Of a DNA stretch of 64,000 bases, positions 47,285 to 57,231 are shown piece after piece. The stretch is from contig OZ025789.1 of assembly GCA_964019425.1 (NCBI GenBank), positions 992,001-1,056,000 on the forward strand, in the 5' to 3' direction. Positions within the stretch are counted from its first letter, which is position 1, and each line of letters opens with the position of its first letter. The notes beneath the pieces were generated by a model. That model saw only the letters and a list, made by a program, of their open reading frames with translations, made no database searches and was not told the origin of the DNA. This DNA is from Flectonema sp. DT1601. Lineage: Eukaryota > Euglenozoa > Diplonemea > Diplonemida > Diplonemidae. The position numbers and the translations under genes are program-made.

Positions 47285-48282
47285 TCACTCATCGGTACTC
47301 TCTTTCGCTACAGGTGGTAACTTAATTAACATCAAAGATATACCTGAGTGTGTGTGTGTTGGTGTTGGTGTGGAGTTAGTTATTAATTAATATTCATACC
47401 TGTAATGTTCTCACCTAGGTTGGTAAACTCTGCTACGAAACCAATATCAAAATCACACTGTTGGGAATTTTGTTGTTTTCTAATACACTTTTTGATTGAT
47501 GTGATTGTTTACTTTACTCTATTCGGTTTACATAAACATACCTCTTCGTCTTGCTTGCAGTAGTTTCTTGCAAATCCAATCCCTAGCGCAGCGTTCTCTA
47601 CTGCCTCGGCACCAACTCCTCTGACAGTGACGTTGCGCCCACCGGCGATATTTTGCTGTTTGTTGATTATAAGTGATTATAAAGTATTAAATAAATAAAA
47701 CATAGCAGTGAGGTAGTTGCAAACCTTAATAGCAGCTGCCAGGTTACGTGGAAGAGTTCTCGCTGCTACGGTTAAAATTCTTTCATCTTCACGTTCCTTA
47801 ACTGTGAGAACTTCTACGTTATTGTATAGCAAGATATGAGCTCCTAGTTTTGGCATAGTTTGGGTGGTGCGCTCGTATGCCACGACACGGGCATTTTCGA
47901 TTCTTCCAATGATTCCCTTTTCTTCACGTTCCATAAAGTTACGTGCTACAGCACTTGCTTTAATAGCTTGATTGACGGCGCGTGAACCAATGGCTCTCAT
48001 ACCAGCGCTTTCATACTCTCTTAGAGCATAGCAACATGCTCCTGCTACTTTATTAACAGGTGATCCACCTCCGATAAAGAAATCGTTTGTTGCCATTTTG
48101 TCTTTGTCTTGGTTAACGTCTACTTTGGAAGGATCACCTCCGACAATCGCTTGTTCTTTTAGTGGTTGGTTTTCTGATTGGTTACTTTCACTATTCCATC
48201 TTACTTGATGATGGTGATTTAACCGATTAGCGGATATCCCAAATACACGAGATCCTCTTATAAGTCCTGACAGTAATCTCAT
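47285..48282 (-). CDS. Mitochondrial protein with two SpoVS/Alba-like domains, four exons
   Basis: Exons are 47725-48282, 47542-47655, 47400-47457 and 47285-47343, with introns of 69, 84 and 56 bases. All have AG acceptors; the donors are GTTTGC, GTATGT and GTATGA. Joined, they give 262 aa with no stop until TGA at 47285-47287. The N-terminus (MRLLSGLIRGSRVFGISANR...RW) is basic, acid-free and rich in S/R, a typical mitochondrial presequence. Domain 1 (about 76-160) has NKVAGACCYALRE, MRAIGSRAVNQAIKASAVARNF and HILLYNNVEVL, which closely match bacterial SpoVS. Domain 2 (about 168-250) has NLAAAIKQNIAGG, VRGVGAEAVENAALGIGFARNY and ISLMLIKL. SpoVS belongs to the Alba superfamily of nucleic-acid-binding proteins. 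An organellar RNA- or DNA-binding role is inferred. Confidence 0.75.
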
Positions 48283-48676
48283 TATGTTATTATTATTTAG
48301 TGTTTTTGTATTCTTTTTGGGTTTTATAAAAAAAAAAAGGTATCATTTTGAAAAAAAACATATAATTCCACATCAGTGCTTTAGGTTAGCACAAAAATTC
48401 AGTTGATCATTCGGTAACAAATATAATATTACTAGAAAAAAAAAAGATTAAAAAAAAAAACACACGTGCGAAAAGTAATTTAAGTTTTTTTTTTTTTTTT
48501 ATGTCAAAAAAAGAAAAAGAAAATAAAGAGTTCCCCTTAAAACCTTCTTATTAAGATGTCGGGTAGTAGGGTAATTTCTTTTATAATGAATCAGAACTGA
48601 AAGAAGAAAACTTCTAAAACGAATTCACACGATCGAATACAATAAGTCAGTGAGTGTTCCCTGCTTGAGCAGGAAA

Positions 48677-48707
<31 letters not shown>

Positions 48708-49460
48708 CGGAGTAATTTTTCGTTTCTCTCACTGAACGACGTAGTGAGTGGAACAGAAATTAAATTTACTTGCAAAGTAAGAAGGCCAGCAATTCGCATA
48801 CATTCCATCTAACATGAGAAAGAAGAGACGGATAGATATCAGCGAGAAACACGACATTCACAACAAGAGGTGAGCTCAAACTACATGCTCGGTGATAAGC
48901 AGTCAGATTTCCATCATTGGTTCGCACACTTAACTTCAGAAACAGTAAAGCAATTGAACACTTGAAGAAAACTACCTGCCTAACGCTCTGGCAAGTCGTT
49001 GATATAAAATGGGAAATGGATGGGAAGTTTTTTTGTACGCAAAAAAAAATAAAAACAAAAAATAAAAAAAGAATACTTCCTCCTATTTCTGTTTCTGTAG
49101 TACTTCGCTATAGTAATTTCCATTCAACAAAATCGAGTAATAATTACAGTTATGGTCGTGGGGACTTATTCTCGTGAATTTGGGATGGAAAAATTATTCG
49201 TATAAAGCCCTACATGTACAGTTATAAATAATTTACTAACAATCGGTGTAAAAAGAAGCCATTCCCGCAGTGATATTGAAGGTGAGTGTGTTTCTACATC
49301 GAGAGCACAAACTTCTAAAACGTTATGAATTCAACACAGAGAACATTTCATCACTCGGTTGGAAGTTTCGCAACAGTGGCAACGCAAAGCAATTCAAAAT
49401 CAGTTTTGTTTTTTTGTTTTGTTTTGTTTTTTTTTTTAAAAAAAAACTGATTTGGATTTC
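48283..49460. other. Intergenic spacer
   Basis: No gene is supported. It has a 30-base T tract at about 48679-48708 and other A/T runs. Plus-strand ORFs (48917-49177, 49270-49575) are low complexity and on the strand without genes. Confidence 0.5.
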
Positions 49461-49874
49461 TTACGGAGTATCACCCTCCTCATCAACATCCTTCTCTTTT
49501 GAACAACACTCCACACAAGTGACAGCCACAGCAACTGCCATTGTAACACATCCGACGATAAAAGGAGCTATCTGACTGACCCCAAAACTAATCCCTAAAG
49601 TCCCTATAAATATCATAAACAAAGCTCTAGAGACTGGACTCCCAAGAAGTCCTACCAAGGGATCCTTGCCAGGTGCTGCGGTTGTGAGTACCTTCCGCCA
49701 CTTAGCAACTGCCGTGAAGATGATAAGCGCACCGAATATAACTAAATAAGCAGACAAGAACATCTTTGGTACACTATCAGATGAATATTTGTACAAACAA
49801 TAAGGTCCAACTCCAAGGTTAGCGAGACCAGCCGTAATGGTCAATACTTTACCAGCTGTCTTCGAAACAGGCAT
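49461..49874 (-). CDS. Small four-TM membrane protein, possibly COPI-associated/Tvp15-like
   Basis: The 137-aa frame starts at ATG 49874, directly after about 20 A residues on the sense strand. Four hydrophobic segments are visible at about 8-28, 36-56, 80-98 and 101-120. The N-terminus is short. The C-terminal tail is charged and cysteine-containing (VECCSKEKDVDEEGD), likely cytosolic. The layout, size and the segment PKMFLSAYLVIFGALIIF resemble Golgi four-helix proteins of the COPI-associated family (Tvp15). That assignment is by pattern and uncertain. Confidence 0.55.
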   Translation of the reverse strand: MPVSKTAGKVLTITAGLANLGVGPYCLYKYSSDSVPKMFLSAYLVIFGALIIFTAVAKWRKVLTTAAPGKDPLVGLLGSPVSRALFMIFIGTLGISFGVSQIAPFIVGCVTMAVAVAVTCVECCSKEKDVDEEGDTP

Positions 49875-51363
49875 TTTTTTTTTTTTTTTTTTTTTTTTTC
49901 AAAAAGCAAAATCAGTGGTTGGGACTACTGGAAGAAAAAAAAAACGACATATCATCACTATCAATCATAAAATACATAAAAAGAGCGAAGTGTCCTGCAA
50001 TCAGAAGACATAAATATGTTGTTTCTTGTTTTAGTCTCAAATCAAGTGAAACATCAATCAAAACAGACGGCAATAACTAATCAGCTTTCTCTACAGTGAT
50101 CCAATCTCTGATGTTGTAAAACCAAAGTGGAAAATTCTCACAAAGGCAACAACCATTCGAGTAATGAGGTACTCAAAACTCATAGCGGCAACTGCCTATA
50201 ACGTCTCTGCGAAGGCTATAGGTGTGTTAAATAACAACACGATTGCTCTCTACAAAAAAAAAAGTATCTTTTTCAGAATAAAAATGATATCTGACATGTC
50301 ATAAAAGAATAACAAACAAAAAGAGCGCCAGGCTGAGAATTACAAACTGCAACATCTCAGACAGCGTATTTTGGGGATTTTAGTTTCTCCTCAAAAAGAA
50401 TTTTTCCACATAAGGCAAGGCCACGCAGGGGTGCGCTCCTACGCCACAACTACATCACAGTCTTATTATTATTATTTTGTTTTTGGAGAATCTTAGGCCG
50501 AAATCCCCATTAAAAATATACATATCCCAGAGAAGAACACAGGAAAATAACATACCCAAAACGTATGCAGTTTTCTCCATCCCACAAGGGAAGAACAAAA
50601 AAACTGAAACCAATCATTCAATAAGAGCACACAGATAATAAATAAAGGAAAAAGCATGTATAACACAGTAGACAGAGTTAAGCTACTAACTCCGATGGAA
50701 TAACACCTCACATTGTGCTGAGACTCTAATCTAGTCAACAAGTAACCGCACTTTTTATATGATCATTTATAGGCAGCAGACTGTGCATGTGGATACTTCT
50801 GATTTCTGATGTTCCGTTTGAGCAACACCAGACAACATGAGGATCACATTGCTACAAGTATCCAGCCACAAATGTTAATATGGTTAGAGGCACAAGAGAG
50901 TTTTGGTTGATCCGGAGAATACCAGATTCGGGTAGGGAAAAATAGTTTGGGCATTTCCATATTAGCCGCCTACATTCAATTTACCCTTTAAAAAAAAAAA
51001 GAGGGGAAAAAAAATCACATAAAGTGATTCCCTTCATCATTGTAACAAAGACGAAGATATACAGCAGAAAATAAAAAATATTGCGAAAATGAAAAAAAAA
51101 AGAAAGAAATCTACCACGCAACATGCAAAAATGTGTTACAATGAGAAGGGGAAAATGGAAAGTTGCGCAATTGCGACATGAGTACCTGAAGTACGTGAAT
51201 AAATTAATAAAACATAAAATCTTTAAAATATTTTTTAAAATCGTGAATTCCTCACAGGGAACCTTTGAGAGCTAATCATATAAAGCTGCTCCAAGAAAAC
51301 AATAAAACTATTGCTTTCATTGTCCTTCTCTACAGGAAGACCAACACTGAAATGAATTTACTT
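49875..51363. other. Intergenic spacer
   Basis: About 1.5 kb without a supported gene. A minus-strand ORF at 50493-50741 (82 codons, hydrophobic) has no clear homology or leader. A small inverted repeat, CCTATAAC...GGCTATAGG, lies at about 50192-50222. I see nothing else. Confidence 0.45.
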
Positions 51364-51720
51364 TTAAGGTTCACCCGTATCACTTCCACCTCCAGTACCA
51401 TCACCAGAGCTGTACTCGATACTGTTGACTCGCTGAGCACGGGCTTCTAGTTCGTGAAGTGCGTCTAATCTCTTTAGTTGATAAGTGTAATGAATAAAAA
51501 CTAACGCTGCCAGGCATAGGAACACCCCGCTGATGGCTAAAGTAACTACCAACCACTGTGCTATTATCTCATCATCTTCCTCGCACACGGCTCGTTTTCC
51601 GACAGCAGTCTTTGTTACGTTCGTACAGACACAGACAAAATCATTTAAAGTGTCTCGTAAATTATCTAAACAACCTTGATCGGTTCCACAAGGGTTTCCT
51701 TCACACTCATTCACAGCCAT
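51364..51720 (-). CDS. Small EGF-like single-pass membrane protein
   Basis: The 118-aa frame starts at ATG 51720 after an A-rich leader. An acceptor-like TTTTGTCGTTCCAG lies about 34 bases upstream. Residues 6-46 have six cysteines (6, 11, 17, 30, 32, 46) in an EGF-like spacing, including the C-x-C of that fold. One membrane helix spans about 56-78. The tail is short, with HELEARAQR and a Gly/Ser/Asp-rich end. No cleavable signal peptide precedes the cysteines, so it would need type III insertion or an upstream exon. Its function is unknown; a surface protein is likely. Confidence 0.55.
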   Translation of the reverse strand: MAVNECEGNPCGTDQGCLDNLRDTLNDFVCVCTNVTKTAVGKRAVCEEDDEIIAQWLVVTLAISGVFLCLAALVFIHYTYQLKRLDALHELEARAQRVNSIEYSSGDGTGGGSDTGEP

Positions 51721-52044
51721 CCGATTGTTTTTTTTTTTTGTTTTTTTTTAGCTCTGGAACGACAAAATTAATAACATTGTCGGCCGATAGAAAGTCTCTA
51801 GATTTCGAAAAAAAACACCCAAAATTTATTTATGGAAATGAAAATGGCTCAGGCAAGAGACAAACCCAATGCTGTTGCCATATGTTAAGTGTACTGAATG
51901 AAGGAAAAGAGGTTTGCTTCTAAAGGATAAAGTCAACTAGTCGGAAATAATAAATTCTAATTATAATAGCATCTGTCGGTAGGGTTTATCGATATTGATG
52001 CAAGTGACTAACGTGAATCACACTCTCTAATTGTTTGTATTTTA
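51721..52044. other. Intergenic spacer
   Basis: It contains the leader of the EGF-TM gene and the 3'UTR of the SET gene. No other feature is seen. Confidence 0.5.
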
Positions 52045-53275
52045 CTACTGCTTTGGAGCCCACTTTGGAAAATGCTTTGCAAGATCGCCATCGCCACCTC
52101 GTAACTCAGAGCATAACTCGCGAGCTTTTGAGAAGTAAGCACCTCGTTCAGCGGAAGACCCGGCGAGATTAGCTGCCTTCAATGTGACGAGTAACCGTTC
52201 CTCGGAGTTGCACTGAAATCGTTGGAGGGAAGCAAGCGCCCTTTTAGAGGCTTCAAAGGCTGCCTTCTTATCAGCAGCAGAGGGTTTTTTGTCACTAGCT
52301 CCAGTGAGTCGAACAAAGAAATCAGAGAGTCGGTTTTTATAACAGGACACGGCGATGGCACTTTGCGGATGAAGTCCACGCGGAACTACCATGTTAGAGT
52401 TTTTGAATTGCCTGAGACACTCAGAATACATCGTCGAAAACTTTTCACGATCAACGTCTGTTTGGCACTCTGAACAGCGAATTGAACCTGCCTCATCAGC
52501 AGTGAGATATCCTCCGCAGTTTTTGTCAAAGCATTCCACTGCTGAAGCGATTAAATCAAACTTATTAAAATAATCATCGCACCTTTCACATTTACAAGTA
52601 AAATAATAATTCTTTTTCAAATGAATACGTCTATCTGTTTTTGTTTGGTATTCATTACAATATGATATCATAAGTTCGTCTCCCTTTTTAATATCCTTTT
52701 GAGACCTTATGTAAACAGTTCTATTTGTAAAATAATAAAAGCAGTTAGGAAGGCAACTATGATTAAGTCTAGATGTCTTTAAGAAAACCGCAAAGTACAT
52801 CTCGTCAGCGACGTCGTCATCCACCATAAATGTATTACAAGTAATTATGTTGAACAGGTGATTCAGCTCGTCAACTAGGACCGGGTTATCTCCTCCATCG
52901 GCTACAGGTAGGTCACTGTGATTTTTTTTTTTTATTTTTTTTTTTTCTAATTACAATTTTAAAAAAAAAAAAAAAACCCCTATTATTATCATACCGTCTT
53001 GTGAATTCAGAATCGTTTACCTCTTTTGACGGAAATAGTGAAAATATTTCTTTTCGTTTTTGATCATCTTTCATGACCCTAACGTGAATATTTTGTAGTA
53101 ATTTATTCAATATCAAAGCCTTCTCAGAATCAACTGTCCCCTTCGCTACTTCAACAGCACGTTCAACGATGAGCAATTCTCCCTTCTTTATGTCATCAAC
53201 AGCTACGACGCCCTGACCCCTTCCCTGAAGGGTTTTTATTTCGATGCTGGAACTCCATAGTTCAGTACTCGTCAT
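52045..53275 (-). CDS. SMYD-type SET-domain methyltransferase without MYND finger, two exons
   Basis: SET proteins transfer a methyl group from S-adenosylmethionine to lysine. Exon 1 is 52995-53275 and exon 2 is 52045-52915. The 79-base intron (GTATGA...AATCACAG) has a poly-T and poly-A core. The joined frame (383 aa) reads EFTR|R|DLPVADGG. SET-N is at about 15-45 (GRGQGVVAVDDIKKGELLIVERA). The core has TCNTFMVDD, SRLNHSCLPNC (NHSC near 145-148) and KGDELMISYCNEY. The post-SET CKCERC (about 201-206) and a CFDKNCGG...CSEC zinc pair follow, as in SMYD proteins. The MYND zinc finger normally inserted after SET-N is absent; only about 50 helical residues are there. An acceptor-like GTTTTTAG lies about 40 bases before the ATG. 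Confidence 0.82.
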
Positions 53276-53885
53276 TTCAGTCTAGTTTTGTTGATGATGT
53301 TTTTGTTTCTTCCCTAAAAACGTTTAATTTAAATTTTAAAAAAAAATAATAATAATAATTTATTTTTTCACTCAGGTAGTAAGATAGTATCGAAGGTGGA
53401 TTCGGCAATCCTCGCAGAGTTAGACAATTTAAAAAAAAAAGAAATTTTTAAAACTTTTTTAAAAAAAAAAAGGGGGGGGGTAATCTTGAAGCATGTACTT
53501 AACTAAAAGCAATGTGCTCAATAGCACACTGCTCTCTTTGTTTACTCAAAGCATTCACTAACAAGATATTAAATAAATAAAAAAAGGCTTTTTGTAAATC
53601 ACTGCAGTTCTACCAATGAAAAGGTTTTTCCTTTTTTTTTTTTTTTTTTTTTTTAAATATAAATAAGACGTCGTTTTAGTTATTAATTATTTCCATATTA
53701 CCTGAAAAACAACAGTTGGTTACAACCAACAGAAGGTAGCTAGCGCATTGCCATCCATTCCCTCAACGCTAATAACACGTTTAGAGAAAGTCAGGAAAGG
53801 TTTCTTCTCAAAGGGTCAGAATGGATTGTTAAACATAACTATGTTGGAGCACAATTTTTTTTTAACTCTATCAAACAGAAGGTTT
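53276..53885. other. Intergenic spacer
   Basis: It is A/T-rich with a 23-base T run at about 53632-53654 and a G-run at 53472-53480. No gene is recognised. Confidence 0.5.
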
Positions 53886-55199
53886 TCATACACCCAACAC
53901 AGACACCTCCGAGTAAACCATATCACCCACGGTCCGATGATGTACATTGCATCGCTCGTTGACTCCATTGGTCACCTGTAAACTGAATGAGGGCTCACCA
54001 AAGCCCAGGGGGCAAGGAAAGTATCCATACTGCAATAAACTACTCGATGGGTATAATTCTCTTGTTATTTCATCCGGGATGTCCCCAACGGTAAGTGGAG
54101 GGATCCCAACCCTCAGGCGAGTAGCTACAAGGTGGTACGTCTTCTGCTCCGACTCACAATAATATTTTTCATTGAGAACTTCTTTAGGATAGGTGAAAGC
54201 ACTACCAACTAAAATGCACATTCCAAATTCACGGGTACCAGAAAAAAATCTAGAATACTGCTTTCCTGTGGGAAATTTGCGCTGATTTTCCTGAAAGGCG
54301 AGCACATCTCTTAAGTGACAAGAAGGAATACAGATAACATCGGGAGATAAAACTGACACATCGGAATGGAGCAGCCTTTCGCCAGAGACTAACAAGCACG
54401 TGAATGAGATGCTAGATGCACTTACTGTTAGCCTTGAAAGAGCACCCAGTAACCGACTTGAGTTGCTATTCAATTCTAATACGGATTCCTCAGTTATCAG
54501 ATTGGTATCTATCTCATTGTACCCCTGGTCAGTTGAAAGTACTTTGACACCTGCTGATAAAAATAACGGTAGTATTCCTTCATGTGCCGATAACATTCTT
54601 CGCATTTTTTGGTTCTTAATCGGAACACGCTGTCGCCCCTTTTTGAGTGAGCCGTGAGTATATAGATGCAACAGAGTACACCATTCAAGTGTAGGTTTAA
54701 AGTTTGAAGGATACAACGATCGCAACAATACAACTGAACTAGTCAGAAGTTCAGAAGCAAAGGTGTCGAGTTGTGACGGGGAGTACATGGGTAAAACTAT
54801 TGATAATTCAGTATCTGTTTCACGAATACGAAATCCAAGCAATGAAAGAGTGATGCAGGCGCTGGACGATAATGTTTGTGGAGATTTTAGAATCAATTCT
54901 CTCACCGACATGTCATATGGACAATGTAAGGCTTTCTTACATAGGGTGTAAGCAATATCCAGAATAACCAAAGCTGTCCTAGAACCACATTTCAAAACAT
55001 CTTTCACATTGCCAAGCACTTCGTTACAATTTGGAATCTTCTTCTGGTTCGGATATTCGAATTCCCGCATTCTCTTCATCCTCGGAGCTCTTACTCTGAT
55101 GTCCAGCTTGATTCTTCTAGTTGCCACTGGCTGTGGGACACTCCTTACTCGTTTCCATCTTCTACTTTCAGGTATTTCTGACTGACCATGTTGATTCAT
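53886..55199 (-). CDS. PUB-like domain protein (437 aa), tentative
   Basis: The open frame extends to 55352, but an acceptor (CTTGTACCACAG) ends three bases before ATG 55199, so I start there. After a basic N-terminus (VATRRIKLDIRVRAPRMKRMR), residues about 60-140 look like a PUB/PUG domain. These include TALVILDIAYTLCKKALHCP, VRELILKSPQTL and ITLSLLGFRIRETDTELSIVLP. PUB domains bind the C-terminus of p97/VCP in protein quality control. The remaining 290 residues (FTYPKEVLNEKYYCES, YFPCPLGFGEPSFSL near the end) match no family I know. The PUB call is by pattern and moderate to weak. Confidence 0.5.
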   Translation of the reverse strand: MNQHGQSEIPESRRWKRVRSVPQPVATRRIKLDIRVRAPRMKRMREFEYPNQKKIPNCNEVLGNVKDVLKCGSRTALVILDIAYTLCKKALHCPYDMSVRELILKSPQTLSSSACITLSLLGFRIRETDTELSIVLPMYSPSQLDTFASELLTSSVVLLRSLYPSNFKPTLEWCTLLHLYTHGSLKKGRQRVPIKNQKMRRMLSAHEGILPLFLSAGVKVLSTDQGYNEIDTNLITEESVLELNSNSSRLLGALSRLTVSASSISFTCLLVSGERLLHSDVSVLSPDVICIPSCHLRDVLAFQENQRKFPTGKQYSRFFSGTREFGMCILVGSAFTYPKEVLNEKYYCESEQKTYHLVATRLRVGIPPLTVGDIPDEITRELYPSSSLLQYGYFPCPLGFGEPSFSLQVTNGVNERCNVHHRTVGDMVYSEVSVLGV

Positions 55200-55620
55200 T
55201 CCTGTGGTACAAGTTAAAAAAATTAGATCTCTCATTTCACAAGAAAAGAACAACACCCATAAACCTAAAGCGCACAATATCAACTGTCCGTTTTTTGGCC
55301 AGGGCCTTTCCCTGCAGACAAAACACATACAAGGACATCGCTTCAAGGACATCGCTTCGGACTTCGATCACATCACTTCGGCTGACGTTCCTGACGGTCC
55401 AAAACTTAAACTTTTTTTCTTTTAAAACAGTGTTGTATTATTTTATTAATTATTTACCATAGATGGAAGTGCCCTCCAAATTTGGAGGGCGCCTGGTGAA
55501 AATCAGCCACAAAAATTTGTAGGGCCAAAATAGGGCCAAAATAGGGCGCTGGAGGGCGCGTAGGGCGCTTTTTTAATTAAATTTAATATAATGCCGAGCT
55601 CATTTTGACACACCCCTGCC
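55200..55620. other. Spacer with palindrome and G-rich short repeats
   Basis: The direct repeat AAGGACATCGCTTC occurs twice at about 55333-55360. A perfect 20-bp palindrome, GCCCTCCAAATTTGGAGGGC, spans 55471-55490. It is followed by repeated TAGGGC/GGGCCAAAATA units to about 55570. No gene is seen. Confidence 0.6.
55471..55490. repeat. Perfect 20-bp palindrome
   Basis: GCCCTCCAAATTTGGAGGGC equals its own reverse complement. It lies at the border between the gene-rich part and the repeat-rich right end, before several AGGGC-containing short repeats. Confidence 0.9.
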
Positions 55621-56567
55621 CTCAGCGAGGGTCGAATCGCATCTTATTTGACTTTTCTCCGGTTCGCCGGATCAAATGCGTCTCTGGGATATCAGTTTAC
55701 TTGCCACCAGTAAACTTCTTTTTTTTCTCACAAGGTACCGTGAAGACCGGCCTATTAACAGGTTAGCAGGAACGCACTCTCCCTCCTCGAATCCCTCTAT
55801 ATTCGACTCGGTGCATTCTGCGGGCTAATCAGCTCCTTGTAGATCTGGGATGCATCGTCCTTGAAAGGAATTCAAAATACACGTCTCCACTTCGGATTCT
55901 CATGCTCGGGAGCAGGTAATATCGCAGAGAAGTGTAAGTTCCTCAGTATTTCGGCAAAGCGATTACGTGAAAACACTTGCGGAAAGAACAACAGGGGGTC
56001 AACAGCATGTCATTCAAACCCCAGGAATCCCCCAGGTTAGATTTATTGGGAGGCGCGTCAGTAGTGTTGTGCCAACAAAGGCCCTTCGCTCCTGCGTACT
56101 GGTTTTAAATTTTCTTCCCCTCTGTGAGGCATAGACCTCAGAGTTTTTCTTCATCAGCTGGAACCTGACCTTTAGAGATGTGACTCAGAAGCCTTCGTCA
56201 ATGTGGCCCTCCTCCCAGCCAAACTCCCCACCTGACTGGTGTCTCCAAACGAGGGGTCACGAGCCGAAGCCCGTTTGTCGCTGGATCGGAAAAGCCACGA
56301 GTCCGAAAGGACCCTAACCTCCGAAGAGGCAGCTGCCGTTCCCCCATCATTGGATAAGTAAAGCGACGATAAGAGTAGTGGTATTTCATCCTACCTATAA
56401 CTACACCCCCTATGTCACTGCACACAAGTCAGACTAGAGTCAAACTCAACAGGGTCTTCTTTCCCCGCTGACAGTTTCAAGTCCTTTCCCTTGACTGCTG
56501 TTTCGCCAGATAGTAGGTAGGGACAGAAGGAATCTCATTGGTCCATTCATGCGGTCTTTAATTAGAA

Positions 56568-56599
<32 letters not shown>

Positions 56600-56604
56600 C
56601 AGTT
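55620..56604 (-). pseudogene. Decayed large-subunit (28S) rRNA 3' segment
   Basis: Read on the minus strand, 56604 down to about 56200 contains the conserved LSU blocks ATGACTCTCTTAAGGTAGCC, GAGGCATTTGG (as complement), CTACCTACTATC, GGGGAAAGAAGACCCTG and CAGGTGGGGAGTTTGGC in the right order. One stem shows a paired change (GTCT/AGAC for GTCA/TGAC). Further on, similarity drops sharply. The peptidyl-transferase block (normally ACAGGGATAACTGGC) reads as a mutated GGGGGATTCCTGGGG, and no sarcin-ricin AGTACGAGAGGAAC is found. A working rRNA could hardly lose these, so this is most likely a pseudogene or transduced fragment. No 18S or 5.8S is adjacent. Confidence 0.7.
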
Positions 56605-56624
56605 GCAAATTTGTTTTTTCAGGT

Positions 56625-56890
56625 TGGACTTTGTACGGGACAGGCGGGCTTTTATTAGTCTGTTACTTCCCACCTTTACGAATTTTATTTAAAGAAAAAA
56701 GCAGGCTAAGTCGCCTGAGCTGGCATCGCCAGAACATTTAACTTCACATGGCAATGTCAGCTCGTGAAGGGATCCAGTTGGATCAAAGGTTTTCTCCCCC
56801 CACTCTATTTATCGTCATTGGTGCGCACCTTCGAACAGGAAGGCCAACATTGACGGAATTTTTTACTTCTCTTCCCAAGGTTGAACCTTG
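56625..56890 (-). mobile_element. LINE 3'UTR-like fragment next to the rRNA copy
   Basis: On the minus strand this stretch shares blocks with the LINE 3' region at about 61210-61365: GACTTAGCCTG, TGTGAAGTTA, a GATCC.ACTGGATC block and CAA.GTTGG. It also shares GGTGGGAAGTAAC.GACT with 63390-63400. It ends about 20-30 bases before the 28S similarity begins, in the same orientation. The copies are diverged. Confidence 0.5.
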
Positions 56891-57151
56891 GGTTAAAAAA
56901 AAACAATTAACACAGTGTAGACGAACACCCGCCGGACATCTGCAGAGCAGCGATCGATGTCGATGTCTTCGTTGTCAAACTTCCTTTATGTTACGTTTAT
57001 GTTTTTGTTTTTAACAACAACACAACATCAACTAACAGGTTTGTCTCATTGCCCGTTCTTTCGGTCTTTAGGATGGAAGGAATAAAGGAAAAAAAAGAAA
57101 AGGTCGATCAATTGGATCTGATCGTCGAGAAGAAGAAATTATTTTAAAGGT

Positions 57152-57170
57152 CGATCGGTATAGCCGATCG
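57152..57170. repeat. Perfect 7-bp-arm hairpin
   Basis: CGATCGG-TATAG-CCGATCG. It resembles the ATCGAC-ATA-GTCGAT hairpin of the satellite further right and may be a diverged relative. Confidence 0.6.
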
Positions 57171-57231
57171 TTGAGAAAAATAAACAGATATAAATACAAT
57201 CAGTTTTGAGGCGATCGGCAGGGTGGAGGTG

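Noticed and set aside
46887-47292. Two small minus-strand ORFs that could be joined by a short intron
   Set aside because: The first overlaps the stop of the Alba/SpoVS gene, the joined product matches nothing, and the region is probably its 3'UTR.
50493-50741. 82-codon hydrophobic minus-strand ORF
   Set aside because: There is no homology, no clear leader, and the composition is expected from T-rich spacer.
55200-55352. N-terminal extension of the PUB-like frame
   Set aside because: A clear acceptor ends three bases before the internal ATG; the extension is cysteine-rich noise.
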